The notes under the pieces were generated by a model. It searched no databases. It saw only the letters and a list, made by a program, of their open reading frames with translations, and was not told the origin of the DNA. A program made the translations under genes and the position numbers. A stretch of DNA of 64,000 nucleotides from Sphingobacterium sp. PCS056 (GTDB lineage: Bacteria; Bacteroidota; Bacteroidia; Sphingobacteriales; Sphingobacteriaceae): the NCBI RefSeq assembly GCF_023273895.1, contig NZ_CP096883.1, forward strand, positions 3,100,001 to 3,164,000. Direction: 5' to 3'. Positions 25,251 through 33,821 of this stretch are shown piece by piece. Position 1 is the first letter of the stretch, and each line of letters begins with the position of its first letter.

Positions 25251-27158
25251 ATGAGAAATTTACTTTGGAAGCCTTCTATTGCTTATCAAGAGGAGTCTTC
25301 TTTACACCAGTTTAAAGAATTTGTATCTCAGAAACGGCAGCTCAGCATAGACTCCTATCCTATACTATGGGATTGGTCTGTTTCTCATCTAGATGAGTTC
25401 TGGGAAGATGTAGCCTTATTTTTTAATGTCATTTTTCATCATCCTTATCAACGGGTTTTTGGGGCATCTGCACAAGGTTTTATCGGTTCGAAATGGTTTG
25501 AAGGTGCGACGTTAAATTATGCGGAGCATATTTTCCGTCAAGCTACCATAGATCGTTCAGCTCTTTTGTTTCAAGAGGAAAATAAACCCGCTCAGGAGAT
25601 TTCATGGAAGGAACTGGAGGTCATGGTTCGATCTATCCAAGAGTACCTGTTAGGGAAGGGAATACAGCCAGGTGATCGCGTCGTGGCTGTGCTGAAAAAT
25701 AGCCCGGCTTCTGTCGCTCTTTTTTTAGCTGTAAATAGTATAGGTGCGATATGGTCATGTTGTTCTCCAGATTTTGGAGCAACCAGTATATCCGAGCGAT
25801 TTGCTCAAGTGGCTCCAAAACTTCTGTTTGCAGAGGCAGCTTATACCTATAACGGCAAACTGTTTGATCTGAAAGATTCAATGATCGATTTAGCATCGAA
25901 TCTCGAGAGTTTAGTAGGGGATGTCATTTTTGTAGGGGAGCAAATATGGCAAACTATCTTATCACAAGATACGGGATTGCCACTGCGTTTTAAGGCTGTT
26001 CCATTTGATCATCCGATCTGGATTTTATATTCTTCGGGTACTACTGGTAAACCTAAGGCGATCACGCATAGTTGTGGCGGTATTTTACTGGAACATCTCA
26101 AAGCTTTGGCTCTTCACCAGAATGTGCAAGCGGGAGAACGATTTATTTGGTATGCAACTACTGGTTGGATGATGTGGAACTATGCACTTTCTTCTTTATT
26201 GGTTGGTGCTACACTGTGTATTTACGAAGGCTCATTGGTCTACCCTGAAAAATTATCTTTTTGGAATTTTACTGATGAGCATGAGATTGATCATGTGGGT
26301 GCGGGTGCGGCTTATTATATCGCGAATCAGCAATTTGATTTGATAAAATCGCGTTATCAACCTAAAACTATAGGTTCGACAGGGTCTCCTTTACCCCCAC
26401 AGACTTTTTGTTGGTTGCAGCAGCAATTTCCGCAAGCACAGATTATTTCGTTAAGTGGTGGTACTGATGTATGCAGTGCTTTTTTGTCTGGAAATCCGTT
26501 GTTACCTGTGTATGCTGGTGAAATACAGTGTTTAACTTTAGGGTCGAAGATTGAAGCTTATAATGAAAATGGAGAATCGGTAAAAAATGAGGTGGGCGAA
26601 CTGGTTATTACGTTGCCTATGCCTTCCATGCCCATATATTTTTGGAATGATGTCGATAATGAGAAGTATCTAGCTAGTTATTTTGATAAATATCCGGGTG
26701 TTTGGTGCCATGGTGATTGGATCAAGTTTACCGAGCACGATGGTATTGTCGTTTATGGACGTTCTGATGCGACATTGAATCGGGGTGGAGTGCGAATTGG
26801 CACTGCAGAAATCTATAATATAGTGAACACTTTTTCGGAAGTGGCAGACAGCTTAATTATTTGTCTTGATCATGAAGATGGAACGTCTACGATGCCACTG
26901 TATGTCCAGATGCGGGATGGGATTTTGCTGACTGACGAACTTAAAGCTGCTATCAAATTAAAGTTGAGAAAGAGTTATAGTCCGCGCCATGTACCTGATG
27001 ATATTGTGTCAGTGCCAGCGATACCTTATACGCTAAGTGGAAAAAAATTAGAGATTCCTGTGAAAAAAATTATGATGGGAGCTCCGCTAGAAAAGGCTGT
27101 AAGTGTAGCTGTATTGAAAGATCCTAAGTCTTTGGATTTTTGGCTTAATTCACTTTAG
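25251..27158 (+). CDS. aacS: Acetoacetate--CoA ligase
   Basis: 635 residues, ANL superfamily. The N-terminal acetyl-CoA-synthetase-like cap includes FIGSKWFEGATLNYAEH. The AMP/ATP loop is ILYSSGTTGKPKA (about 258-270). ATTGWMMWN and GWCHGD-like (PGVWCHGDW) motifs match AacS/AcsA-type enzymes, and YTLSGKKLEIPVKK at the C terminus contains the adenylation lysine. It activates acetoacetate with ATP and CoA. Beside HMG-CoA lyase-like and carboxylase genes this fits salvage of the acetoacetate formed in leucine breakdown. Confidence 0.9.
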   Translation: MRNLLWKPSIAYQEESSLHQFKEFVSQKRQLSIDSYPILWDWSVSHLDEFWEDVALFFNVIFHHPYQRVFGASAQGFIGSKWFEGATLNYAEHIFRQATIDRSALLFQEENKPAQEISWKELEVMVRSIQEYLLGKGIQPGDRVVAVLKNSPASVALFLAVNSIGAIWSCCSPDFGATSISERFAQVAPKLLFAEAAYTYNGKLFDLKDSMIDLASNLESLVGDVIFVGEQIWQTILSQDTGLPLRFKAVPFDHPIWILYSSGTTGKPKAITHSCGGILLEHLKALALHQNVQAGERFIWYATTGWMMWNYALSSLLVGATLCIYEGSLVYPEKLSFWNFTDEHEIDHVGAGAAYYIANQQFDLIKSRYQPKTIGSTGSPLPPQTFCWLQQQFPQAQIISLSGGTDVCSAFLSGNPLLPVYAGEIQCLTLGSKIEAYNENGESVKNEVGELVITLPMPSMPIYFWNDVDNEKYLASYFDKYPGVWCHGDWIKFTEHDGIVVYGRSDATLNRGGVRIGTAEIYNIVNTFSEVADSLIICLDHEDGTSTMPLYVQMRDGILLTDELKAAIKLKLRKSYSPRHVPDDIVSVPAIPYTLSGKKLEIPVKKIMMGAPLEKAVSVAVLKDPKSLDFWLNSL

Positions 27159-27199
27159 TTGAGGTATTTGTTTGTTTCGTAGTAAATGATTACTATATC

Positions 27200-27242
27200 T
27201 AAAAAATAAAGCTCTGATTTTAAAAATCAGAGCTTTATTTTA
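27200..27242. terminator. Bidirectional intrinsic terminator
   Basis: A 14-bp stem AAAGCTCTGATTTT / AAAATCAGAGCTTT (27208-27221 and 27223-27236) with A- and T-rich flanks between the converging aacS (+) and carboxylase (-) genes. The true loop is larger, since the innermost A/T pairs would open. Confidence 0.85.
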
Positions 27243-27269
27243 AAAAAATAGTATTTTTTTCTTTTGTGA

Positions 27270-28877
27270 TCAGGTTTGGATCACGCCGACATTGTAGCGT
27301 TCTGTTATTGGATTATGATTGGCGGCTTCTATACCTAAACTAATCACATTTCTTGTCTCATCCGGTCTAATGACTCCATCTACCCAGATACGAGCGGCGG
27401 CATAATAAGGACTTAACTGCTCGAAGTAACGCTTCTTGATATCATCTAACAGGGTGTTCTTTTCTTCTTCTGAAATGTCTATTCCTTTAGCTTTTAAGGC
27501 AGACTCTTGAATTTGTAACAGGGTGTTTCCTGCTGCGGCTCCACTCATAACTGCCATTTGTGCAGTAGGCCAAGCATAGATTAATCTAGGATCGTAGGCT
27601 TTACCACACATTGCGTAATTTCCGGCTCCATAGCTATTGCCGATAATAAATGTAAATTTGGGCACCACTGAATTTGCCATAGCGTTGACCATCTTAGCTC
27701 CGTCTTTAATGATTCCTCCTTGTTCTGAGCGACTACCGACCATAAAACCTGTTACATCCTGTAGGAACACCAGCGGAATTAATTGTTGATTACAGTTCAT
27801 GATAAAGCGCGCAGCCTTGTCTGCTGAATCGCTGTATATCACACCACCCATCTGCATTTCAGTGGCACCAGCCGGTTTTTTGGCTTTAACTATTTCTCGT
27901 TGATTGGCAACGATACCGACTGCCCATCCATCTATACGTGCTAGGCCGCAGACGATGGTTTTGCCATAATCTTGTTTGTATTCTTCAAATGTACCTTGGT
28001 CAACTAAAGCTTCTAATAACTTGTGCATAGAATAGGGTTTGGTACGATCTAGGGGCAATATTTCTGCTATTTCTGCACTTTTTCGTAGTGGTTCTTTAGC
28101 TTCTTTTCGATTGAAACCTGCTTTTGGATGTGCACCAAGCTTGTCCATAACGCCTTTTATGGCGTCCAAACAACTTGCCTCATCTGGAAATTTATTGTCT
28201 GTGACTCCTGAGATGACAGAATGTGTACTTGCTCCGCCTAATGTCTCTGCATCTACCGTCTCGCCAATAGCAGACTTTACTAAATAGGGACCGGCCAAAA
28301 ATACGGAACCAGTTCCTTCAACAATAAATGCGTAATCGGACATGATGGGTAAATAAGCTCCTCCTGCAACACAACTACCCATTATAGCTGCAATTTGGGG
28401 TATACCCATCGAGGACATTTTAGCATTATTTCTAAAAATACGTCCAAAATGTTCTTTGTCGGGAAAGATCTGATCTTGCATCGGTAAAAATACGCCTGCA
28501 GAGTCAACGAGATAGATGATGGGAATTTTGTTTTCCATTGCAATTTCTTGCGCACGAAGATTTTTCTTGCAACTAATAGGGAACCAAGCGCCAGCTTTTA
28601 CGGTTGCATCATTGGAAACAATGACGCATAATTCGTCTTTAACGTATCCTAAGACACATACAACACCTGCATTTGGGCAACCGCCTTCTTCGGGATACAT
28701 TTTATCTCCTGCAAATTGGGCAATTTCAACATAAGCTTTGTGATCATCTAAGAGGTATTCGACACGCTCCCATGCGGTGAGCTTTCCTTTTGCTTTTAAT
28801 TTTTTGATTTTATCTTCGCCACCTCCCAAGCGAAGTTCTGCTCTTTTTAGTTCTAACTCTACAATTAGTTCATTCAT
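27270..28877 (-). CDS. Acyl-CoA carboxylase, carboxyltransferase (beta) subunit, probably methylcrotonyl-CoA carboxylase
   Basis: 535 residues from the ATG at 28877 (MNELIVELELKRAEL); an upstream TTG at 28904 is in frame but improbable. Both halves of the carboxyltransferase fold are present, with GSCVAGGAYLPIMSDY and the later QDVTGFMVGSRSEQGGIIKDGAKM and NSYGAGNYAMCGKAYDPRL. Those motifs fit the methylcrotonyl/acyl-CoA type. The neighbours (acyl-CoA dehydrogenase, HMG-CoA lyase-like, hydratase, AacS) favour the leucine pathway. The biotin carboxylase/BCCP subunit is not in this window, so the partner must be encoded elsewhere. Confidence 0.9.
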   Translation of the reverse strand: MNELIVELELKRAELRLGGGEDKIKKLKAKGKLTAWERVEYLLDDHKAYVEIAQFAGDKMYPEEGGCPNAGVVCVLGYVKDELCVIVSNDATVKAGAWFPISCKKNLRAQEIAMENKIPIIYLVDSAGVFLPMQDQIFPDKEHFGRIFRNNAKMSSMGIPQIAAIMGSCVAGGAYLPIMSDYAFIVEGTGSVFLAGPYLVKSAIGETVDAETLGGASTHSVISGVTDNKFPDEASCLDAIKGVMDKLGAHPKAGFNRKEAKEPLRKSAEIAEILPLDRTKPYSMHKLLEALVDQGTFEEYKQDYGKTIVCGLARIDGWAVGIVANQREIVKAKKPAGATEMQMGGVIYSDSADKAARFIMNCNQQLIPLVFLQDVTGFMVGSRSEQGGIIKDGAKMVNAMANSVVPKFTFIIGNSYGAGNYAMCGKAYDPRLIYAWPTAQMAVMSGAAAGNTLLQIQESALKAKGIDISEEEKNTLLDDIKKRYFEQLSPYYAAARIWVDGVIRPDETRNVISLGIEAANHNPITERYNVGVIQT

Positions 28878-28878
28878 G

Positions 28879-29012
28879 TTATAATTGGATTTTAAGCATG
28901 TCAAATTCAGAATTTGATAATATGAGATAAATTTAACATTATATTTTGAGTTTCTCTAAAAAAAGATGTTATAATTTTGTTATTATTGTAAATAACAGAA
29001 TTCCAATTATAA
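28879..29012. promoter_or_regulatory. Divergent control region with repeated TCCAATTATAA
   Basis: TCCAATTATAA occurs on the plus strand at 29002-29012 and on the minus strand at 28879-28889. Each copy points toward the divergent gene it precedes. A -7 element TAATTTTG for the dehydrogenase lies at 28972-28979. The paired copies suggest one regulator for both transcripts, but their distances to the start codons differ. Confidence 0.35.
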
Positions 29013-29028
29013 ATTAAAGATAACATTT

Positions 29029-30174
29029 ATGTTTATTGAAAATGAACAACAAATGATGATGATTCGTCAAAGTGCTAGAGACTTTGCGGAAACTCATATT
29101 CGTCCCTACATCATGGAATGGGATGAGGCACAAACATTTCCTGCGCCTTTATTTAAGAAACTTGGTGAGCATGGTTTTATGGGTATTATTGTCCCTGAAG
29201 CTTATGGTGGGTCTGGTTTTGGATATCAAGAGTATATCACTGTTTTGGATGAAATATCCAAAGTCTGTGGTTCTATAGGACTTTCGGTAGCGGCACATAA
29301 TTCATTGTGTACAAACCACATATTGAGTTTTGCAAATGAAAATCAAAAGCAAAAATATTTACCCAAATTAGCAACGGGAGAATGGCTTGGTGCTTGGGGA
29401 CTGACAGAAACAGGTTCGGGGTCTGATGCTGGAGGTTTGGCAACTGTGGCGGTTCGTGATGGTGATTATTTTGTGCTGAATGGTTCTAAAAATTTTATTA
29501 CGCATGCGATTAGTTCGGATGTAGCTGTTGTGCTTGCGCGTACAGGTGAGAAGGGAGACAAAAAAGGAGTGACTGCTTTTATTGTCGAGAAAGGGACTGA
29601 AGGGTTTTCTGCTGGTAAAAAGGAAAACAAGCTAGGTATGCGTGCCTCGGAAACTGCTTGTTTGTTTTTTGATAATTGCCGTATACATCAGGATCAGATG
29701 GTCGGTGAGGAGGGACAGGGCTTTGTTCAGGCATTGAAACTATTGGATGGTGGACGTATTTCGATTGCAGCGCTATCATTAGGTATTGCTCGCGGTGCAT
29801 ATGAGTGTGCTCTGAAGTATGCAAATGAAAGAGAGCAGTTTAATCAGAAGATTTTTGAATTTCAGGCTGTTGGCTTTAAGCTTGCTGAAATGGCTACTGA
29901 AATTGAAGCGGCAGAATTATTAACTCGTCAAGCTGGTTATATGAAAGATCGTGGTGAGCGTATTTCTAAAATAGGGGCAATGGCTAAGCTGTACGCATCT
30001 GAGGCTGCTGTGTCTGTGTCTAATGAATCAGTACAGATCTTCGGGGGATATGGTTTTACGAAAGATTATCCTGCAGAAAAGTTCTTTAGGGATGCAAAAT
30101 TATGTACAATCGGGGAAGGTACATCAAGTATACAGAAGATGGTTATTTCTCGGGAAATTCAAAAAGATGTCTAA
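29029..30174 (+). CDS. Acyl-CoA dehydrogenase, short/branched-chain type
   Basis: 381 residues, the family norm. FAD-binding WGLTETGSGSDAGG and the C-terminal IFGGYGFTKDYPAEKFFRDAKLCTIGEGTSSIQ are present. The catalytic base is Glu363 in IGEGT, the site used by short- and medium-chain enzymes. Isovaleryl-CoA dehydrogenases have the base on another helix and lack Glu here, so despite the leucine context an isovaleryl-CoA dehydrogenase call is not supported. Possible substrates include butyryl- or 2-methylbutyryl-CoA. The HMG-CoA lyase-like start overlaps its end by 8 nt. Confidence 0.9.
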   Translation: MFIENEQQMMMIRQSARDFAETHIRPYIMEWDEAQTFPAPLFKKLGEHGFMGIIVPEAYGGSGFGYQEYITVLDEISKVCGSIGLSVAAHNSLCTNHILSFANENQKQKYLPKLATGEWLGAWGLTETGSGSDAGGLATVAVRDGDYFVLNGSKNFITHAISSDVAVVLARTGEKGDKKGVTAFIVEKGTEGFSAGKKENKLGMRASETACLFFDNCRIHQDQMVGEEGQGFVQALKLLDGGRISIAALSLGIARGAYECALKYANEREQFNQKIFEFQAVGFKLAEMATEIEAAELLTRQAGYMKDRGERISKIGAMAKLYASEAAVSVSNESVQIFGGYGFTKDYPAEKFFRDAKLCTIGEGTSSIQKMVISREIQKDV

Positions 30175-31012
30175 AAAGGATGCTGTAATTTTGGTGGAAT
30201 GTCCACGAGATGCTATTCAGGGGATAGCACAGTTTATTCCAACGGAAAAAAAGGTTAAGTATTTGAACATGCTGCTTGAAAGTGAGCTGTTTGACTGGCT
30301 TGACTGCGGATCGTTTGTATCTCCAAAGGCTGTTCCGCAATTGGCGGATACAGAAGAGGTGCTTCGTCAGTTAAATACCTCTGGACAAACGAAGCTGCTG
30401 GGCATTATTGCTAATGAACAAGGTGCTCTACGTGCTGTGAAATCGGAGAATATTACTTATTTGGGTTATCCATTTTCGATCTCTGAGGTCTTTCAAAGAC
30501 GCAATACGAATGCTTCTATTGTGGATTCTTTTGAACGGTTGAAGGGGATTGTGGAAATCGCTCATCGGAATAAAAAACAAATGGTCGTCTATATATCCAT
30601 GGCATTTGGAAATCCTTTTGGTGATTTTTGGAGTAATGAGCTCGTGCTTGATTGGATGGACAAAATTGCTGCCCTAGGGGTTGTGGAATTCTCCTTGGCG
30701 GATACAACGTCGGAGGCAACAGCGCCACAGATAACTGAGCTTTTTGAACAAGCGATCCTGCAATTTCCGGCATTACATATTGGAGCACATTTTCATTCTC
30801 CTAAAGCGAGTAGTTTGGATAAAATTAATGCGGCTTATCTCGCTGGTTGTCGGAAATTTGATGGTGCTATTTTAGGTTTTGGCGGTTGCCCTTTTGCCGA
30901 AGATGAATTGGTTGGCAATATACCAACTGAGGATTTATTGTATTATTTTGATCGAAAAGGACAGGATAAAATAATATCTTTAGGAGGTGAGTTTGTTAAT
31001 TTAATATCATAA
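30167..31012 (+). CDS. Hydroxymethylglutaryl-CoA lyase-like protein
   Basis: 281 residues from the ATG at 30167, overlapping the dehydrogenase end; a longer frame from 30023 lies inside that gene and is rejected. HMGL/DRE-TIM barrel: VECPRDAIQ (Arg14-Asp15), a metal-binding HFH in HIGAHFHSPKA, and GFGGCPFAEDELVGNIPTED with the catalytic-type Cys. The usual H-x-H-D-T-x-G is replaced by HFHSPK, so this is a divergent member. It should cleave HMG-CoA to acetyl-CoA and acetoacetate; AacS could then activate the acetoacetate. Confidence 0.82.
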   Translation: MSKKDAVILVECPRDAIQGIAQFIPTEKKVKYLNMLLESELFDWLDCGSFVSPKAVPQLADTEEVLRQLNTSGQTKLLGIIANEQGALRAVKSENITYLGYPFSISEVFQRRNTNASIVDSFERLKGIVEIAHRNKKQMVVYISMAFGNPFGDFWSNELVLDWMDKIAALGVVEFSLADTTSEATAPQITELFEQAILQFPALHIGAHFHSPKASSLDKINAAYLAGCRKFDGAILGFGGCPFAEDELVGNIPTEDLLYYFDRKGQDKIISLGGEFVNLIS

Positions 31013-31024
31013 AGTCAGTTACTT

Positions 31025-31810
31025 ATGAATGGTTATATAAATTATAAGTTTATTAAGGTAAAATTGGTTGATCATGTTTTTCATTTGACACTTGCTCGTG
31101 CTGAAAAGCGCAATGCATTTACGCCAATAATGATTGATGAGATTTATCATGCGATACAAATAGCGGATGCTGATCCCGAAGTTCGGGTTCTGCTACTTGA
31201 TGCTGAAGGTCCTGTTTTTTGTGCTGGTATGGATCTAAAAGCTTTTGAGAATCCAGATAACATGGAGTATTCGGATGTAGTGCCGCACGTGGATTTGTCA
31301 TTGGGGGAGGTGTTGTCATTTCTGAATAAACCGTCGATTGCGGTTATTGAAGGTCATGTGATTGCTGGTGGTTTTTTGATGATTTTGGAGTGTACTTATG
31401 TTTTTGCGCATTCGTCTGTCCAGTTTTCTTTACCTGAGGTACAGATTGGTTTATTTCCTTTTCAAGTGTTGGCTGGTCTGTTGAAGCATCTTCCCTATCA
31501 TAAAGCGATGGATCTCTGTATACATTCTGAGGTCATAACGGCCCAGGAAATGAAAAGCATGGGACTAGTATATGAGTTAATGGATCAAAAGCCAGATGTT
31601 TTGCCTGCATTGATGGCTAAGCTTACTTCTGCTGCTCCTTTGGCAATAAAGATGGGCTTTGAGGCGGCGAAGCAATTGCGTGAGCTTAAATCGGCTGATC
31701 AGTATACTTTTTTACTTCGACAGTTGGATAAATTGAGGACGAGTCATGACTTTAAAGAAGGGGTGACTGCGCGTATTGAAAAACGGGCTCCCAAATGGAG
31801 GGGCGAATGA
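31025..31810 (+). CDS. Enoyl-CoA hydratase/isomerase (possible methylglutaconyl-CoA hydratase)
   Basis: 261 residues, crotonase fold. ARAEKRNAFTPIMIDE, the oxyanion-hole segment VFCAGMDLKAFEN, and IEGHVIAGGFLMILECTYVFA with LPEVQIGLFPF match the family. It is 12 bp after the HMG-CoA lyase-like gene, which suggests hydration of 3-methylglutaconyl-CoA. The second oxyanion region has GGFLM where GGGxx is more usual, so the exact acid-base residues should be checked. Confidence 0.85.
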   Translation: MNGYINYKFIKVKLVDHVFHLTLARAEKRNAFTPIMIDEIYHAIQIADADPEVRVLLLDAEGPVFCAGMDLKAFENPDNMEYSDVVPHVDLSLGEVLSFLNKPSIAVIEGHVIAGGFLMILECTYVFAHSSVQFSLPEVQIGLFPFQVLAGLLKHLPYHKAMDLCIHSEVITAQEMKSMGLVYELMDQKPDVLPALMAKLTSAAPLAIKMGFEAAKQLRELKSADQYTFLLRQLDKLRTSHDFKEGVTARIEKRAPKWRGE

Positions 31811-31818
31811 TCGTGTTA

Positions 31819-32165
31819 TTAAAATGTTTTAAAACTGGGTGTATTTGTTGATGGTGAGTCCCCTCAGGGTGTAGATGTAGTGATAATGCCTCTTGTCCAA
31901 GCAGTGTAGATCAAGATCGTTTTGAACTTATCTGCACTGCTTTGTTTTTTTGGTTTTATATTACTAATGGTGAATATAATGATCATGGTGATCAGTTGTA
32001 TGAATAAGAAGCGTTCTTTGATCATTTTTTGAAAGTTGCTGATAGAATAATTTGATCATTGGAAGCCCAATATAAATAGGGTTGATCCTAAGATAAACTG
32101 TATGTAAATTAAGATAAAAGTGATTATTTAAAGTATATATCATACAGTTTTTAACTGATCTTTTT
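31819..32165 (-). pseudogene. Decayed copy of the 33344-33811 membrane-protein gene
   Basis: Minus-strand reading gives fragments such as FKTILIYTAWTRGIITTSTP against FKTIFIYTTWATCIILTSIP in the intact gene, and a KLYD start region at the other end. The DNA also aligns: both copies share aactgtatgtaaa and atcatacagttttt at matching places. Several stops and frame changes break it. No promoter or start is kept. Remaining sequence in 31811-32318 holds nothing else I recognise. Confidence 0.75.
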
Positions 32166-32357
32166 TAGTTCATGTTACTTGAATTTGAGAATTAAAATGC
32201 CATCAATTGATTAGTGTTAAAGGTCTCGTATGCTGCTATTTGTATGGAAAGCACAATGGGTTTGATGTCGTGATTATATTTTCTTGAATTTCCTGTTTTT
32301 AAATTGTAAATTTATGAGATGACTGATTTTGGTACAAGAAAAGGAGGCTACACACAA

Positions 32358-33041
32358 ATGAAGGGGTTTGGTCAAAAAGCCAAGTATGCTCTTGATAGGA
32401 TCAGGTTTTTGACAAAACAACGTGGAGTAGTCAATACTTGTAAATTTATTTATAGTCGCTATTTGTATTTTTTAAAGTACCGCATTAATCTGGCTGGGGT
32501 AATGACACCGCAAGAACTTAATATTCAGAACAAAGGTGCATGTAATTATGAGCCTATTGCACATTACACTTTTAATAGAATGTTGAAAAATATCGATTTC
32601 TGCTGGCATGAAAGCACTTTTATTGATTTTGGATGTGGAAAAGGGGCTGCTGTTTTGCTGGCAACTCGATACAATTTCAAACGTTATATAGGTGTTGAAC
32701 TATCTCCACTGTTGGTAGATGAATGTCGTAGAAATGTTCAAAAATTTATCGGAAACAGGGTTTTAGATTATAAAATTGTCAATTGTAACGCAGTGGATTA
32801 TGTCATTGAGGATGATGTCAATGTATTTTATTTTTTTAACCCATTTGCTCCATCTGTTTTAAAATCTGTGCTAGATAATATGGAATTATCTCTGAATAAG
32901 AGATATAGAAAAATAATAATTTTATACTGCAATGGGGTGGATGTATCGTTCATGTTGGATCGTGGCTATAAAATAGTTTACTCGGAAGATATAGATCCTA
33001 TTACCCGTTATTCATGTGGTAATTATGCACTTGTAAATTAG
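32358..33041 (+). CDS. Class I SAM-dependent methyltransferase
   Basis: 227 residues from the ATG at 32358, preceded by GGAGG at 32343-32347, an unusually clear Shine-Dalgarno sequence for this genome. An upstream ATG at 32319 is in frame. Motif I is IDFGCGKGAA, motif II follows as YIGVELSP, and the NPF segment (FYFFNPFAPSV) is in the motif IV position. The first 60 residues are basic. Substrate unknown. It lies between the decayed and the intact copies of a membrane-protein gene, which suggests acquisition or rearrangement. Confidence 0.8.
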   Translation: MKGFGQKAKYALDRIRFLTKQRGVVNTCKFIYSRYLYFLKYRINLAGVMTPQELNIQNKGACNYEPIAHYTFNRMLKNIDFCWHESTFIDFGCGKGAAVLLATRYNFKRYIGVELSPLLVDECRRNVQKFIGNRVLDYKIVNCNAVDYVIEDDVNVFYFFNPFAPSVLKSVLDNMELSLNKRYRKIIILYCNGVDVSFMLDRGYKIVYSEDIDPITRYSCGNYALVN

Positions 33042-33343
33042 TGTTATATTGAAATATTTACATAACTGCTATTGCAAATTACTTCAATTGATTTTGATCT
33101 GCTATGTTACCGACTTCGTTATGGGGAATGATATGTCTCGATTTAATCTAATATGCTGACCTTTTTTGTGCTTTGAGGAGTTAGGGCGGGGTTTTGATTA
33201 GCTCAGTAGTCACGGGAGCTTAAATAGGCTGATCGGTACACTTTGTTTATACCATTAGATAAATTGAAGTCAGTGTTATGACTATAGAGGATGACTTCTC
33301 GCAAAGAATAAGGAGCGCTCAGTTGGAGCGGTGTATAATCTGC
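33042..33343. other. Intergenic region, nothing recognised
   Basis: 302 bp between the methyltransferase and the membrane-protein gene, which converge. No coding frame, clear terminator or repeat was seen. Confidence 0.5.
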
Positions 33344-33811
33344 TTAAAACATTCTGAAACTCGGTCTGCTTGTTAAGGGAGAAAATTCCCAGGGTATTGA
33401 GGTCAAGATAATGCATGTAGCCCAAGTCGTGTAGATAAATATCGTTTTGAATTTAGCTTCACTGCTTGGGGCTTTATGTGCTTTTATATAACCAATTGTA
33501 AATACGATAATGCCAATGGTCATCATGGTGATATGTTCCATGCCAAAAAAACGTACCTGACGTAATTTGACGGCTTCTTTAAAATTGTCAATAAAGTATT
33601 GTACGATCGGGCTTTCAAAATAGAGTGTTAATCCTACTGCAAACTGTATGTAAAGTAAGACTAGTGTTATGATCTGAAGAGTACTATCATACAGTTTTAT
33701 TTGATACTTTTTTTTCCAGCCCATATAGCTGCGCAATAACAAAAGAATAAGACAGATGACAATCATCCATCTGCTAGCCGAGTGCAGGGCAAGGAAAAAA
33801 TGGTAGAGCAT
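33344..33811 (-). CDS. Small membrane protein of unknown function (four-helix, cytochrome b561-like layout)
   Basis: 155 residues with four hydrophobic segments, near 10-28, 45-66, 92-110 and 124-140. His residues occur at LALHSASRW (about 10) and GMEHITMM (about 93), a spacing reminiscent of small haem-b or cytochrome-like proteins, but this is only suggestive. It is 10 bp downstream of the CocE-type hydrolase on the same strand, so co-transcribed. A degraded copy lies at 31819-32165. Confidence 0.65.
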   Translation of the reverse strand: MLYHFFLALHSASRWMIVICLILLLLRSYMGWKKKYQIKLYDSTLQIITLVLLYIQFAVGLTLYFESPIVQYFIDNFKEAVKLRQVRFFGMEHITMMTIGIIVFTIGYIKAHKAPSSEAKFKTIFIYTTWATCIILTSIPWEFSPLTSRPSFRMF

Positions 33812-33821
33812 GCTATTATAC

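Noticed and set aside
27270..28877. Propionyl-CoA or acetyl-CoA carboxylase beta subunit
   Set aside because: Motif style and the leucine-type neighbours favour methylcrotonyl-CoA carboxylase, though without a biotin carboxylase gene nearby this is not proven.
28878..28904. TTG start of the carboxylase beta subunit
   Set aside because: ATG at 28877 fits family N termini better; the TTG extension would overlap the likely control repeat.
30023..30166. Longer HMG-CoA lyase frame starting inside the dehydrogenase
   Set aside because: It lies wholly in the out-of-frame end of the dehydrogenase gene; the ATG at 30167 begins the conserved barrel.
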